From Dipteronia dyeriana (taxonomy: Eukaryota; Streptophyta; Magnoliopsida; Sapindales; Sapindaceae), in contig CM065300.1 in the NCBI GenBank assembly GCA_032871835.1, forward strand, positions 8,203,768 to 8,267,767: 64,000 nt of DNA, given 5' to 3'. Numbering within the stretch: the stretch's first letter is position 1; each line of letters starts with the position of its first letter. The translations under genes and the position numbers were made by a program. The notes under the pieces were generated by a model. That model was not told the origin of the DNA, did not search any database, and saw only the letters and a program-made list of their open reading frames with translations. This document shows, in pieces, positions 35,420-45,880 of this stretch.

Positions 35420-38224
35420 TCATTCCCTATTAGAGTCAATGTTATGGCACGTTTGTTTGTTGTGTCCAATTGAATGGCAGATGCTACACTTGCCGCGGTA
35501 TTCATCGGGAACAGCTCTTCTTGTACCTTCATTAATCATCGGTGGATTAGAACATCTCCTGGAATTATGCCCTGATTGTCCACATCTTCTACAAGATTGT
35601 GTAGTTGTCCTCTCCGAAGACGAGACATGGCGACCCGCCCTCGGGCGTCCTGCTTGTCTCCTGGAGTTTGGATTCAAAATCACCCTCTGAGCAATGTCAG
35701 ATGGAACAACCCAAGTGGAAGGATGGCCCACCGGCATAATAGGAATCGAGTACGCGTTAATAAGTGTTTGTGTCTTGTAGTAGTCCGCACACAAAGTTGT
35801 GAAGTCCAAGTTTCGGTCCTTGTAAAAAAAATTGAAAACGATCAGCTTCACCAAGAAAATGATCGGTAGGTTTTCAAAGTTGTGAAGTCCAAGTTACAGT
35901 AATCTACTGTGTCGCCGCAAGGGCGTGAGAACATGGAAAATGATCCATTTGAAATTTGTTACAAGTACAAGTCTTCCGAGCTAAGTTTACAGTCCACTGT
36001 TTTCCAGACCGCCTGACCAAAAAAATGTTCCAGTCGACTGGATTAACGGTCAAATAACCACACTTCTCCACACGTTTTAAGAGCACAAGATGTGCTGCGT
36101 CGGTCAACTGATGACGCATGGTTTGTGCAGCTCTATAGCGATCATGAAACCACCGTTGCAGCATATTCCTAATGAACTCAGTCAGAGTCAACATAGGCAG
36201 TTGGCGTGCAAATTTGAGGCATGAGTTTATGCATTCTGCAGCATTAGTCGTCATCACCCTATACCTTCTTTTCGGGCAGTGTACACGGGACCACTTGTGT
36301 GGACCGGCATCAATGACATAATCATATGTATTCTGGTGCAAGTTTCTTAACTCTTCCATATGCTGGTTATATTCAAACTCGGTGTATGAGCGTGCTGCTT
36401 TGTCCATTATTACTGTAACATCCTTCCTATGAAATCGTTTTTTGACATTTTCAGCAAAGTGCCAACAACATATGGTAGGGTGGCATAAGGGAACACTTTA
36501 GAAATTCCTGCTTCAATGCTTGCATGCCTATCGGAAATGAAAACTAGCTCATCAATATGACCTAGGGCACCCTTCAAGCAATCCAAAAACCATTCCCATG
36601 AAAGATTGTTTTCTGAGTCACCGTACCCAAAAGCAATTGGATACACCTGTTCGTTCCCATCTTGTGTTGTTGCAACAAACATTGTACCCCGGAATCGTCC
36701 ATTCAAATGGGTACCATCAACAGCAATGACTGGACGCATACACGTTCAGAATCCTCTAAGTGAGGCACCAATCGACATGAAGAAGTATAGAAATGTATCA
36801 TCTTCGTTGCACTGTAAGTTAGTGATTGTGCCGGGATTTTGTTGTTCCAAAACATAACCAAATGATGGAAGCAGTTGGAAGGTTTCCTCATGTGTTCCAT
36901 ATGTCAGTGACAACACATAATCGAGGGCGGCGTGTGCCTTACTGTATATGATTTGGATTCCATACATTGATTTCATGTCGGCGATTATGTCCTTCGGACG
37001 CATTAGTCGACCATCTTGTTGTTGAAGTCTAGGTGCAATAACTTCTCCAATTGTGACTGCACTAGCTTGTCGGTGCCGGCGGTGAATTTCCTCTAACGAA
37101 CAAGTGTGTTCGTTGACAAAACTTCTTACTTGAAAGTATGTGCCTTCATCTCTCCTCACCGCTCTTAACTTCCACGTACAATTTTCCATCAAAAAAACTA
37201 GATGTAATGTTGTCTTATTGGACCTTTTTACCTTCCACTCGAAGTTCTGTAGCATTACAAAATAGCCTACTAGTCTCTTCAAATCCTTTTTCGTTGTAAA
37301 AAACCGGCCTTTATATATCACGCTTGTAGGTTCATCTTCAAACAAGTTCCTACTTCCCCCAATACCAAACGAGTATGATTCTGCTCCTGGAATAACCCAT
37401 GTTCTTGCATTATTTGAATCATCTGCAGTTCCATTAGCCCTCCCCTCGGAGGTCCCAACTATATCTGGTGCACTGGAACTAAATCTGTGTACCTGTCTTA
37501 CACGTCTTTCCGTTTCGACAGGTTCTGCATCTTCCTGATTGTCCTCTACATTTTCTACAGAATTTAAATTGTCCTCATTATCCACTGCATGATTCACCCC
37601 AACATTCAGTGTTGTATTCTCCTCATTGTTGATGTCATTGTAGATCTCATTGTATTGGTGGTTGTACTCTCTACCATTCATCTCAATATGACAACCAAAT
37701 ACATCGTCGAATTGAGGTTTCGATCTATTATCATGGGCGACTACTTTCGGTGGGACAACACATATGTTTTCCCGACCATCAATCCCACTTCTTTCTGTGA
37801 ACAACTGGTTGCTTCCGCCTGACGATCGAAATTGTTGGGTGTTATCAGGATGAGGGATATCTTCACCAATGACACCTCTCACTGGCCTCTCGATTAGACT
37901 AACACATACTTGAAGGATTACCCTATCTTCCCCTAGCATAAACTGAACATCGTCATTGTTTCTTATAAATGTACGACATGTAGTCCCAGGAACAATCGAT
38001 AGAGACTGTAGCTCAACACTGTATTTGTTCTCATCAAACTTCACAATGGTTTGCACGATCGACATCAGTTCGTCGTAACTCAAATTCTTTGACACATACA
38101 AACCTTGGTTATCGGAACCTAAATACCTCTGATTTCCGTCTGGTAATTGCTCCCATCGACCTTTGTAAGATATGACTATTCTCACCCTATCCATTGTCCT
38201 GTCAAAACCAACATCACAAAACAT
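35420..38224 (-). pseudogene. MURA transposase of the MULE
   Basis: Probable start is MDRVRIVISYKGRW at 38194 (an upstream in-frame ATG lies at 38224). Order: N-terminal PB1-like segment; acidic linker; MuDR DNA-binding region (GRFFTTKKDLKRLVGYF, then CSLEEIHRRHRQ); DDE core with Asp in PVIAVDGTHL (about 36705-36735) and Asp in FISDRHAS; SWIM finger CTCNKFQMDHFPCSH (about 35920-35965); and two CCHC knuckles, CRRCGQSGHNSRRC and CSICHSIGHNKQTC. It would cut and move the element. Lesions: a TGA just before the DDE core (about 36743), a frameshift near 36480, and an 83-bp insertion with a 21-bp flanking duplication at 35792-35895. Domain order is normal for plant MURA. Confidence 0.93.
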
Positions 38225-38297
38225 TAATAAGGAAAAAAATATTTCATATTAAATTTACAATTATAAAGGATTAAACAAAAATCAAAAGTGTAAGATA

Positions 38298-38780
38298 TAA
38301 AGCTTTTTTAAAAAACGGATCGAGATTTTTGTGTACATGATCGAGCCATTTTTGTACATGACCGAGCTATTTCTAACGGGATCGAGCTTTTTTTTTCAAG
38401 ACTGAGCTCTTTTTCTACATAATCGAGCTTTTTAATATATGGTTCAAGCATTTTTTTCATATGCCTCGAGCCTATTTGAAAGGGATCGAACTCTTTTTTG
38501 AGGAATCGAGCTTTTTTGTAAGGGATCGTGTTTTTTTTGTGCGGTATCGAGCCTTTTTCAAAAGGGATCGAGCTATTTGTGTGAGGGATCGAGCTTTTTT
38601 TTTGTAGGGATCGAGCTTTTTTTCTGAAGGATCGAGCCTTTTTTACCAAGGATCGAGCCTTTTTTACAGGGATCGAGCCTTTTCTTTTTACTTATCCAGC
38701 ATCTATTTTTGGAATCGAGCTTTTTTAGAATTTGTTCGAGACTTAGTTTCACATTTCTGAGCTTTTTACAAATGTTTCGA
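38298..38780. repeat. TCGAGC(C/T)TTTTT array, right side of the MULE
   Basis: About 480 bases of units like those at 30725-31670, on the same strand (GGGATCGAGCTTTTTT). It lies upstream of the MURA gene. The inter-array unit sequence is more degenerate here. Confidence 0.9.
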
Positions 38781-41118
38781 CCTATTTTTAAAACATTTTC
38801 ACCTTGTATGCCCAAGATTATAAACTTGTTTGCACCACTACAACTCAACTCGCCCAAATATATATACAAAAAAATATGCATACATGTTCATTCATTCTTT
38901 GTAAAAAGTTTACAACTCCAGGACATCAACATAAAAAAAGTCAGACAACATGTTCATAAATGTTCATACAGTGTTATACCACACAGAAATACAATAAAAA
39001 ATAGAAATGAAGATCAGAAATATTATTTTACCTTCTTATGCAAAATATGGAATATGTGCAATATCTGGAATACAATAAATCTAGAATGGAACTCGTTTTG
39101 TGAAGAAAAAATGGAGTAGGTGATTGATTTTCAGACAACTTTATTAGACGACAACCTTTAAAGAATAAAATATCGATTATTTAAGAGCAATTTTGGTAGC
39201 TCACCATAATAGGTGCCTTTTAAACTTAACTTATTATAAAGGTGACATCACTGCAATTGACCAACAAGAAGGTGACATTCCTCACCATTTCAACCATACC
39301 CATTTGAGGTAAATTTTACCCCCAAATAGGGTTTGAGGGTGGAGGAGGGGGCAAATTTTACCCTAAAAATATAAATAGGAGGGGTGGGGGTGGGGGTGAC
39401 CCTCATTCCTTCATTCACCCATTCCCCCATTTCTTTTATTAATGGGAGTGGGGGTGGAGCCCCATTTCCCCTATATATTAATATATTTTTACTTTTAGTT
39501 TTTAAAAAAATAATAACTTTAACTCTATTTCTCACTTACTTTCTACCCATTTTTTTCATTTTTCTATATTTATTTATGCGTAAAACTATATTACTATAGT
39601 TATTTGTATTAATTTCTTATTAAATTAAATCAATTATATAATTTAGATTATTTATAGAATTGGATATCGAAATAGTGTGAATCGAACGATTCGAATGATT
39701 AAATTTCGAATTTCAAGTCTCGAATTCTAAATTTCAGATTTCAAATTGAAAAATTTTATGATTGAAAATGGAGAAAATGAGGAAAATGGGGAACGGGGAT
39801 AAGGGCAGGGGTGGGGGTAGATTTTAGGAATGGGGGTGGGGGTGGAGAGACCCTCCCCGGTCCCGATAGGCCCCCACACCTATCCCTACTTATAACATAC
39901 TTATCCACCTCACCACTTTTTGTCAAAGGTATAAGTATGCTCATACTTATGTATCTCTAGTAAACTATATGTTATATTTTCATACACTTAAAAATAAGTT
40001 GAACAAACACAGTGCCTTGAACCATTAGTAAATTATATGCAATATTTTCATACACTTATCTCGATAATTTACTACTCTTGAAACCAAATCATACCTCCAC
40101 ATCGTCCATGAAGATGGAAGATGATGCATCACTCTTTGACATCTTTTCTTGCCCTTGCTGAAGACACGGAAGCATATCTGCATGTCACAGTATCCAACAG
40201 CAACTAAGGAAATAAAAAAGAATAAAAACTTAAGCAAGGGAAATAAGTAAAGGAGGAAAATTGGACATACGATAAAATGATGGGCATGTTTTTCCTCTTT
40301 ATGTCATCACAATATTCTCTTGCAAGTACAGTCACTTTCATTTTATCCATGCCCAGCTGACATATCAGCCTGTTGCGAATGAACACCGATAATCAGTGGT
40401 TGCCATAAATTATAACGTGAAATTAAAACAGCATTCACTAAACAAAATGATCTAAAGTAAGAGATAATAAACATTTTCTTTTCTTTCAATACCCAAAACT
40501 CACCCAACCTTTCTCCTATCGAACCCTTGACCTATATTGGCTGAAAGCCCAAGGGACCACCAACCCATAAAATACTAGGCCCACCCTTTTGGTTAAGAGA
40601 TATTTCTCTAATAAAAAATAGTCTATATCAATTCAGCTCTCACCTCTTAAGGATAATATAGTATTTCTCAGGACATGTTTGTAACATGTAAAACAATAAT
40701 ATTTTCCATGAAATTTGCATAAAAGTTGAAGTTAGGACAGATCAAGGTGCTATAATAAATAATGCATAGCAAATGAGATAATTGTAATAAATAGTACTCA
40801 AGTAACCAGCACACTTGTTCTCAATTCTCATTATCTGTATTAATTTGCCATGCATAAGAAAGAAAAAAAAAATGAGCAAGCATCTAGCATGTCCTATTCC
40901 ATGAAAGTTGTGATCATTTTTCCGATAAAAACAATGTGGGCAAACTCTGACCTTATAAGTGACAAGACCTAATGTGAAATCTTAAATATTAAAAGTATAA
41001 GCACCTTTAGGAAAAATAATTCAGCACATTGCATGCATGGGTAGAAAATGGAGGCCGCAGACAACTCATCCTGCTCGTTACCAAATAAGACAAAAAAGCA
41101 ATGTTATAAGTCATGAAC

Positions 41119-41199
41119 TATAGCTCGCAGCACCAATCTTACTATAATGAAGTAATGAACTACCTCATAATTATAGGAAGATTGGTGCTGCGAGCTATA
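41119..41199. repeat. Perfect 22-bp inverted repeat in TyrRS copy A
   Basis: 41119-41140 is the exact reverse complement of 41178-41199, the 3' part of an exon, with 37 bases between. Copy B has only the exon version. This looks like a local inverted (template-switch) duplication in the intron. Confidence 0.85.
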
Positions 41200-41749
41200 T
41201 CCATTACAAGAGGCCAGTACTCTGATGCTGAGGAGTTGATTTCTTCTGAAGACCATATAAATTCTACTCCATTAAGATCCATTCCAACAGCTTTCCATAT
41301 CTCAATCAGATTACGTCCAATGGTTTGACTTTTCTTCAAGTCACCTCCCATTTTGTTGCATTGTTGTGCAAACCAATCAGCTACCCAAATTTTCACCTTG
41401 CAACCAGCAGAGGTCATTTTATTCGCACTTATTGTTTTCATAACACCCTGTCGACAAACCACAACGAAATAAAATGGTTAGGAATAAGAAATTTTATAAA
41501 AGGAAATTATATGAATGGAAAGGAAAAGTATGCTTTAAGCACAATCATTGTTGCAGAAAGCTAAAAATTGAGGCAACCCATATGATGGTATATGCCTCGA
41601 TCAATTTCATTGATAGTAACCCAATATTATTCTCTTTAAAATATTAAGATCCTTACATACACTTTCTTTTTATCTCCATAAAAATAAGGAATATAATATC
41701 GGAAAAAATAGGAGATAAAAGTGATATGCACTTCTCGGCTATAACACCC

Positions 41750-42560
41750 TTAAATTAGTAATGTATGCAATGTTACTTTCATAATTTCATATCCGAAAGG
41801 TTAGCTAGTCAAATTTACCCTTTTACCGATTCTCAAAATTACTATCAAAATCAAATAACATTCTTATTATCAAAATCAAATAACATTATTGTTTGCCTAT
41901 TGTGTCTAATGGAGGCTTTCCAATTTTTCTGAATTTAGGACATTCAAATTACCATAATTGCCCTTATGACCAAATCTACTGCCTACCTAACAAATTATCC
42001 TTAACATAATAATTACTCTCTATCCGGCTAATATATACCCCCACGAAAGTACCAAATTTCAAAACAAAAAAATCTCAAACTATGGTACCAGGACCATATC
42101 ATCATCATTAATTGTCGCACTCATAAATGCAAAAACTCACAGAGAATTATTGTCCCTACAAGAAATGTAGCTTGGCATTGTGAAATCAAAGGCCAGTTTT
42201 AAGTTTTCACACTTGTCCTTGGCAGGGTGAGAAAAATGAACTCAAATTTTTAAGACCTCGCGACCTTTATGTATGATACATAGGATACCTAATCAAAATT
42301 AGTGGTCTTATAGAGAAAATATTAAATGAAAGACAAAATATTTATTACTTAAAAAGAGACCCAAAACCCAAATTGACATTCAAAAAAAATAAAAAATAAT
42401 AATAATAATAAAAGAAATTATTAATTAAATTAATTGTTTTAATCAATACAGTATATATATATATTCTATTTAAAATAACTATTTTTATTTTTTATTTAAA
42501 ATTATAAAACTCCACAAATATAATTAACACATTCAACATTCAATATTTAATTGTTCCTTA
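41750..42560. other. Copy A-specific AT-rich spacer
   Basis: Homology with copy B stops near 41750. No gene or transposon ends were recognised. (AATAAT)n and (TA)n runs occur near 42390-42460. Confidence 0.45.
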
Positions 42561-42589
42561 TCTAATTTCCCTTTGCCCTTCTTCCTTGG

Positions 42590-42839
42590 TCTGCTCCCAT
42601 ATCACTAATGAGCATTAAATTAATGGACTCAACAGGAATCCAGAGAATAGTTTTTACATAGTCACCATCTCTGTTGATCTTCATCATTCTCAGCTTGATC
42701 TTCTTGTCTGTGTTTTTCTTATCTCTCTTCTTCCTGTTCTTCTTCTTTTTTGTGTTTCTCTTCTCTCTCCTCCTCTGCTTCTTCACTCTCTTCCTCTTCT
42801 TCTTCCTCCTCCGCTCCCATATCACTTATGCATTCATAG
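42590..42839 (-). repeat. Duplicated tail-coding block downstream of the hairpin gene
   Basis: Just after the stop, sequence again reads as REEKH-type charged repeats (with an internal TAA) ending in a second DEDQQRW plus stop. CACCATCTCTGTTGATCTTCAT occurs at about 42663 and 42843 on the plus strand, a shift of about 180 bases. The 3' end of the gene was tandemly duplicated. Confidence 0.65.
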
Positions 42840-43289
42840 TCACCATCTCTGTTGATCTTCATCTTCTTGTCTGTGTTTCTCTTCTCTCTCCTCCTCTGCT
42901 TGACTCTCTTCTTCTTCCTCTTCCTTCTCTGCTACTTCTTGCCTGTGTTTCTCTTCTCTCTCTTCCTCTTCTTCTTGTTTTTTGTGCTTTTCTTCTCTGT
43001 CCTCCTCTGCTTCTTCCTTTGCATGTTTTTCTTCTCTCTCCTTCTCACGCTCTGACTCCCCTCCTCCTCCGCTCACTCCATCTTTCAATTGTCCGCTGTC
43101 ATATTTCCACTCACAACGAGCAGCACAAGCAAGCAAGCCCCAGAACTCCTCCTCCACTTTCCAGCACCGCTGTATACACTTGTTGACATCCGTCGGCAGG
43201 ATAGTCAGCTCTAGACCACGAGAGAACAGCAACCCAGAAGAGTGACATTGACACACCAAAGTCATCATCATTAGAAAGAACAAGAACAT
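42840..43289 (-). CDS. Secreted hairpin-motif protein with Glu/Arg/Lys-rich tail (unrecognised)
   Basis: A single-exon ORF of 149 residues begins at ATG 43287-43289. Residues 1 to about 17 (MFLFFLMMMTLVCQCHSSG) look like a signal peptide. Residues about 36-62 contain CIQRC, twelve residues, then CAARC: a CX3C-X12-CX3C pattern as in plant alpha-hairpinins, small helical hairpins with two disulfides found as defence peptides, protease inhibitors and in vicilin N-terminal propeptides. After a GGGG hinge, residues about 78-149 form a highly charged tail with four REEKH repeats, ending DEDQQRW. There is no cupin domain. The product was not recognised as a named family; assignment to hairpinins rests on spacing alone. 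The promoter is unclear; CCAAT-like sequence lies about 60 bases upstream. Copy B of the duplication lacks the gene. The low-complexity tail could keep a long ORF open by chance, but the signal peptide and cysteines lie outside it. Confidence 0.55.
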   Translation of the reverse strand: MFLFFLMMMTLVCQCHSSGLLFSRGLELTILPTDVNKCIQRCWKVEEEFWGLLACAARCEWKYDSGQLKDGVSGGGGESEREKEREEKHAKEEAEEDREEKHKKQEEEEEREEKHRQEVAEKEEEEEESQAEEEREEKHRQEDEDQQRW

Positions 43290-43319
43290 AGGATACTATA
43301 TTCTCATGATCACCAACAT

Positions 43320-44670
43320 TTTTTTATTGGATTATTCAAGCTCAAATTAGCAACTACCCAGTACCAAGTGACAAAAGAGACTCTTGTTTTTTAAATTTTC
43401 TCTAAATAAGTGATACGCAGAAAAGATCAGAAGAAGAGACATTAATTAGATACAGATATATGGTTTGCAAATGTTTGACATGCAACATGACAAGTGTTAC
43501 AGACTAACAGTAATGTGGCGCTCATTTACGGTGACAATATAACACGATAACTCTGGGCATATTGAAGAGATGTATCGGTGCATTGAGTATATATATATAT
43601 ATATTGTAATCATATCATGTTACATAATTAATTACTCATATAAGAAATTTATGTTATATGGTACGATATAAATGATCTTTTTTATTTTTTTGGTTGAAGA
43701 AGAACAGATTTGCATAATAAAATTTTGATTATACAACCATTAAGAAAACAAAAACAAAAACAATTTTGATAAAAACAAAAAATTGGGTGCCAATTTTGAT
43801 ATTGCGTTTGAATGGGCCCATTTATCTTTCAAAGGGCCTGAGATTGGTCCAATTGCGGTTTGCCATTTCTAGTGAAAAGGCCTCATATTATTTTCCTTCT
43901 ATTTTTAAATTCTAATATAAACAAAATCTGATAACAAATAGAGTTTATCAATCAAATTAATTATTATTACAAAAATATGTCTCTTCATAATTCACTACCA
44001 AATAAAAAACACAATTTGGAATAATTTACCATGGAGTCATTGTTCTTTAAAGTTGAATCTATTCACTAATAATAAATCAACCAATTAAATTTATATTTCT
44101 ATAATCGGTTCGATCTCTGGTTGGATGGGTCTTACAGATAGATCCATTAAATTAAAAAAAAAATTAAAACATTTGTAGAATAAATTATTTTGGTAAAATC
44201 ATAATTTTAAATGGAAGCCTAATATTAATTGTTTCAGATTCATCATTCTAGCACGAACTAAATTTTTTTCCAGTGAAATTTATTTATTTGTTTATTTTAA
44301 TTTTTAATTATCTACATAACTGTTTTTTAGTTTATGTGTCCTTCCTAACATAGTCGGCCCTGAGGTTGGGCACAAGAGGTGCACTCGTTCCGGACTCAAA
44401 AAAATGTATCTAAAAATGTTATTAAATTTTAATTTAAACTTTAAAAAAGTCTAAAATTTAGTTTTAAAAAAAAAAATATAGACCCAATAATAATAAAACA
44501 CGTATATTCGTCTTAGATGAGATGTTAGGACCGGGTCCTACCTCCTGGTTCAAAAAAAACTTATAAAAGTGAAGACCTATTGTGTGTTCCACAGAATCCA
44601 AACGGAATTAACAGCTGTTTAAGGAAACAAATAAATAAAATAATATTTAAATTCGAATCAAAAGTCGTAA
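43320..44670. other. Spacer, mostly shared by both duplication copies
   Basis: 43350-44340 matches 57480-58000 plus 58976-59370 of copy B. No gene was seen. 44340-44570 is copy A-specific. Confidence 0.6.
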
Positions 44671-44675
44671 CCGTA

Positions 44676-44686
44676 AAAGGCGCGAA
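44676..44686. promoter_or_regulatory. Candidate E2F-like site upstream of FLZ copy A
   Basis: AAAAGGCGCGAAC, the reverse of a TTCGCGCC core, is conserved in copy B at about 61384-61396. E2F sites favour TTTSGCGC cores. About 320 bases before the ATG. Binding is inference. Confidence 0.3.
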
Positions 44687-44998
44687 CTAGAAGACCAAAT
44701 CTAAACTCAACTCAACTACCTCACTAATCACTCCCGATAATAATCCCTCTCTTATTCAAAAAAATAAAAATAAAAAATAATCCGTCTCTTTAATTCTCTT
44801 CGTCTTATCAAAACCCACACCTGATTTCATTCCTTCGATTTCGATTTCGATTTTGATTTCTCTCTTCTGTCTTCCACGGCAACTTCCCCTCAACACCCAA
44901 AACCCTAATTTTGGTTGTTCGACAGTGGTAGTTGGGTTCTTTTTCAAATCTTGATCAACCAGAAACTCAAGAACCCACGACGACGACGACGACCCACA

Positions 44999-45880
44999 AT
45001 GTCTAGAATGCGATCTCGGGGTTTTCGGTCGTCGAGCCAAGGGGAGCTGACTGTGTTCAACCAGCTCCGACCCTTCGACTACTCTCCGGTGGATTTCTTC
45101 GAGAAGAAGCGTAAGGCTCTGGCCACCGCCGTGAAGCCTCCCGAGGAAAAGCCACGCCCGCAAGTTACGTTTACGATCGGGGACTCGGATAGTGAGGACA
45201 ACGACTCGCGATCGAAGAAGAAGGTCGATGAAGGGTTCTGTGCTTTTCTCAAGAATTGCTCTTTGTGCAAGAAGAAGTTTGAAAAGAAAAAAGATTTCTA
45301 CATGTATGGGTGAGTACATAACTTGTTTTCTTTTCTTGTTTTTTTAATTAATTTATTTAATCTTTTCTTAATTTGAATTTGAATTTGAATTTGAATTTGA
45401 ACTCTTAGGATCAGTTTTGATTGTTTAAAATTTGTAATTAGTAAAGGGTTTTTTGTGCTTTGTTCTTAGTTTGGTTTGTAATTACTAAGTTGATTTTCTT
45501 AATTTAACAAAAACATATTGAAAGCTAATAGAAACAACTCCTCGTGATTTCTTTTCCTTTTGTGTTATTTGTAAGTCTTGGCTAGTTAATTGTTATCAAA
45601 AAGTATGGTTCTTTGTTACAAAGTGATAATCTTTTTCTCTGTTTTTGAGCTGTTGTGATGTAATATGTTGTTTGTTACTTTGGGACCACTATTTTATCCA
45701 CATTAGTGCTGATGGAATTAGAATCTCTGTGTGTGATTTTGCAGGTACCTGCAAGCCTTTTGCTCTCCTGATTGCCGAGAGGATCAAATTGCTTTGGATG
45801 GATTTTATGCAGAAGTGGAAAAAGAAACAATCAGCTTAGCAATGTCAAAGCAAGGATTTGGTGGTACTCATAAGTTCTGA
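44999..45880 (+). CDS. FLZ (FCS-like zinc finger) protein, copy A
   Basis: Exons are 44999-45309 and 45745-45880, with a phase-2 GT-AG intron at 45310-45744; the product is 148 residues. The start MSRMRSRGFRSSSQ is the first in-frame ATG. An Arg/Ser-rich N-terminus and an acidic DSDSED patch precede the FLZ domain (about residues 85-130): CSLCKKKF, DFYMYG, AFCSPDCREDQI. That gives CX2C, then the FCS signature with a second CX2C pair, binding one zinc. FLZ proteins are plant-specific scaffolds that bind the SnRK1 kinase and link energy signalling to growth. The intron falls inside the domain, as is usual for the family. The last exon ends GFGGTHKF. About 95% like copy B in coding sequence by eye; no lesions. 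A (TTTCGA)n-like stretch lies in the 5' leader near 44838-44860. Confidence 0.94.

Larger units (their letters stand above)
30247..39294. mobile_element. Mutator-like element carrying Ulp1-protease and MURA genes (9048 bp)
   Basis: Flanked by CATCCCCAT (30238-30246) and CATACCCAT (39295-39303), a 9-bp target duplication with one change, as MULEs make. The ends are weakly inverted; about 60-90 bases in, both sides share GTTTAAAAGGCACC in opposite orientation (about 30312-30325 and 39221-39234). Inside, in convergent order, are a DUF1985/Ulp1 gene (plus) and a MURA transposase gene (minus), with TCGAGC-repeat arrays next to both ends. Plant MULEs that carry Ulp1-like proteases (Kaonashi type) are known and often lack long terminal inverted repeats. 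Both genes are decayed. Confidence 0.9.
30210..39888. mobile_element. hAT-type MITE, family 1 copy 2, split by a MULE
   Basis: The left part 30210-30246 starts TAGGGATGAGCATTTTCCCC. The right part 39304-39888 ends, reversed, TAGGGATAGGTGTGGGGG. Removing the MULE and one target copy leaves about 622 bp, matching the 621-bp element at 25077-25697. The flanks TTTATAGC (30202-30209) and CTTATAAC (39889-39896) agree at 6 of 8 positions. It landed inside an older foldback element of the TyrRS intron. Confidence 0.88.
29985..41447 (-). pseudogene. Cytosolic tyrosyl-tRNA synthetase, copy A (pseudogene, split by transposons)
   Basis: Remnant exons on the minus strand: 41164-41447 (MTSAGCKVKIWVADWFA, MGGDLKK), 41005-41080 (IYPCMQC-like), 40271-40369 (ICQLGMDKMKV), 40095-40177 (GQEKMSKSDA, the KMSKS ATP-binding loop) and about 29985-30108 (NPCLEYIKFII). 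TyrRS charges tRNA-Tyr. Lesions: the first two exons seen in copy B are missing; the exon at 41005 has TTTGG instead of TTTAG at its acceptor; the exon at 40271 has lost 2 bases near 40361 and 5 at its 3' end; the 29985 exon is cut by a deletion joining it to 3' flank; the last exon is gone. An 9.7-kb transposon nest sits in the intron before 30108. Compared with copy B the order is the same. Confidence 0.93.

Noticed and set aside
42674..43186. Long plus-strand ORF rich in Leu, Phe and Ser opposite the hairpin gene
   Set aside because: It is the complement of the Glu/Arg/Lys repeat tract and has no start context or domain; treated as a shadow.
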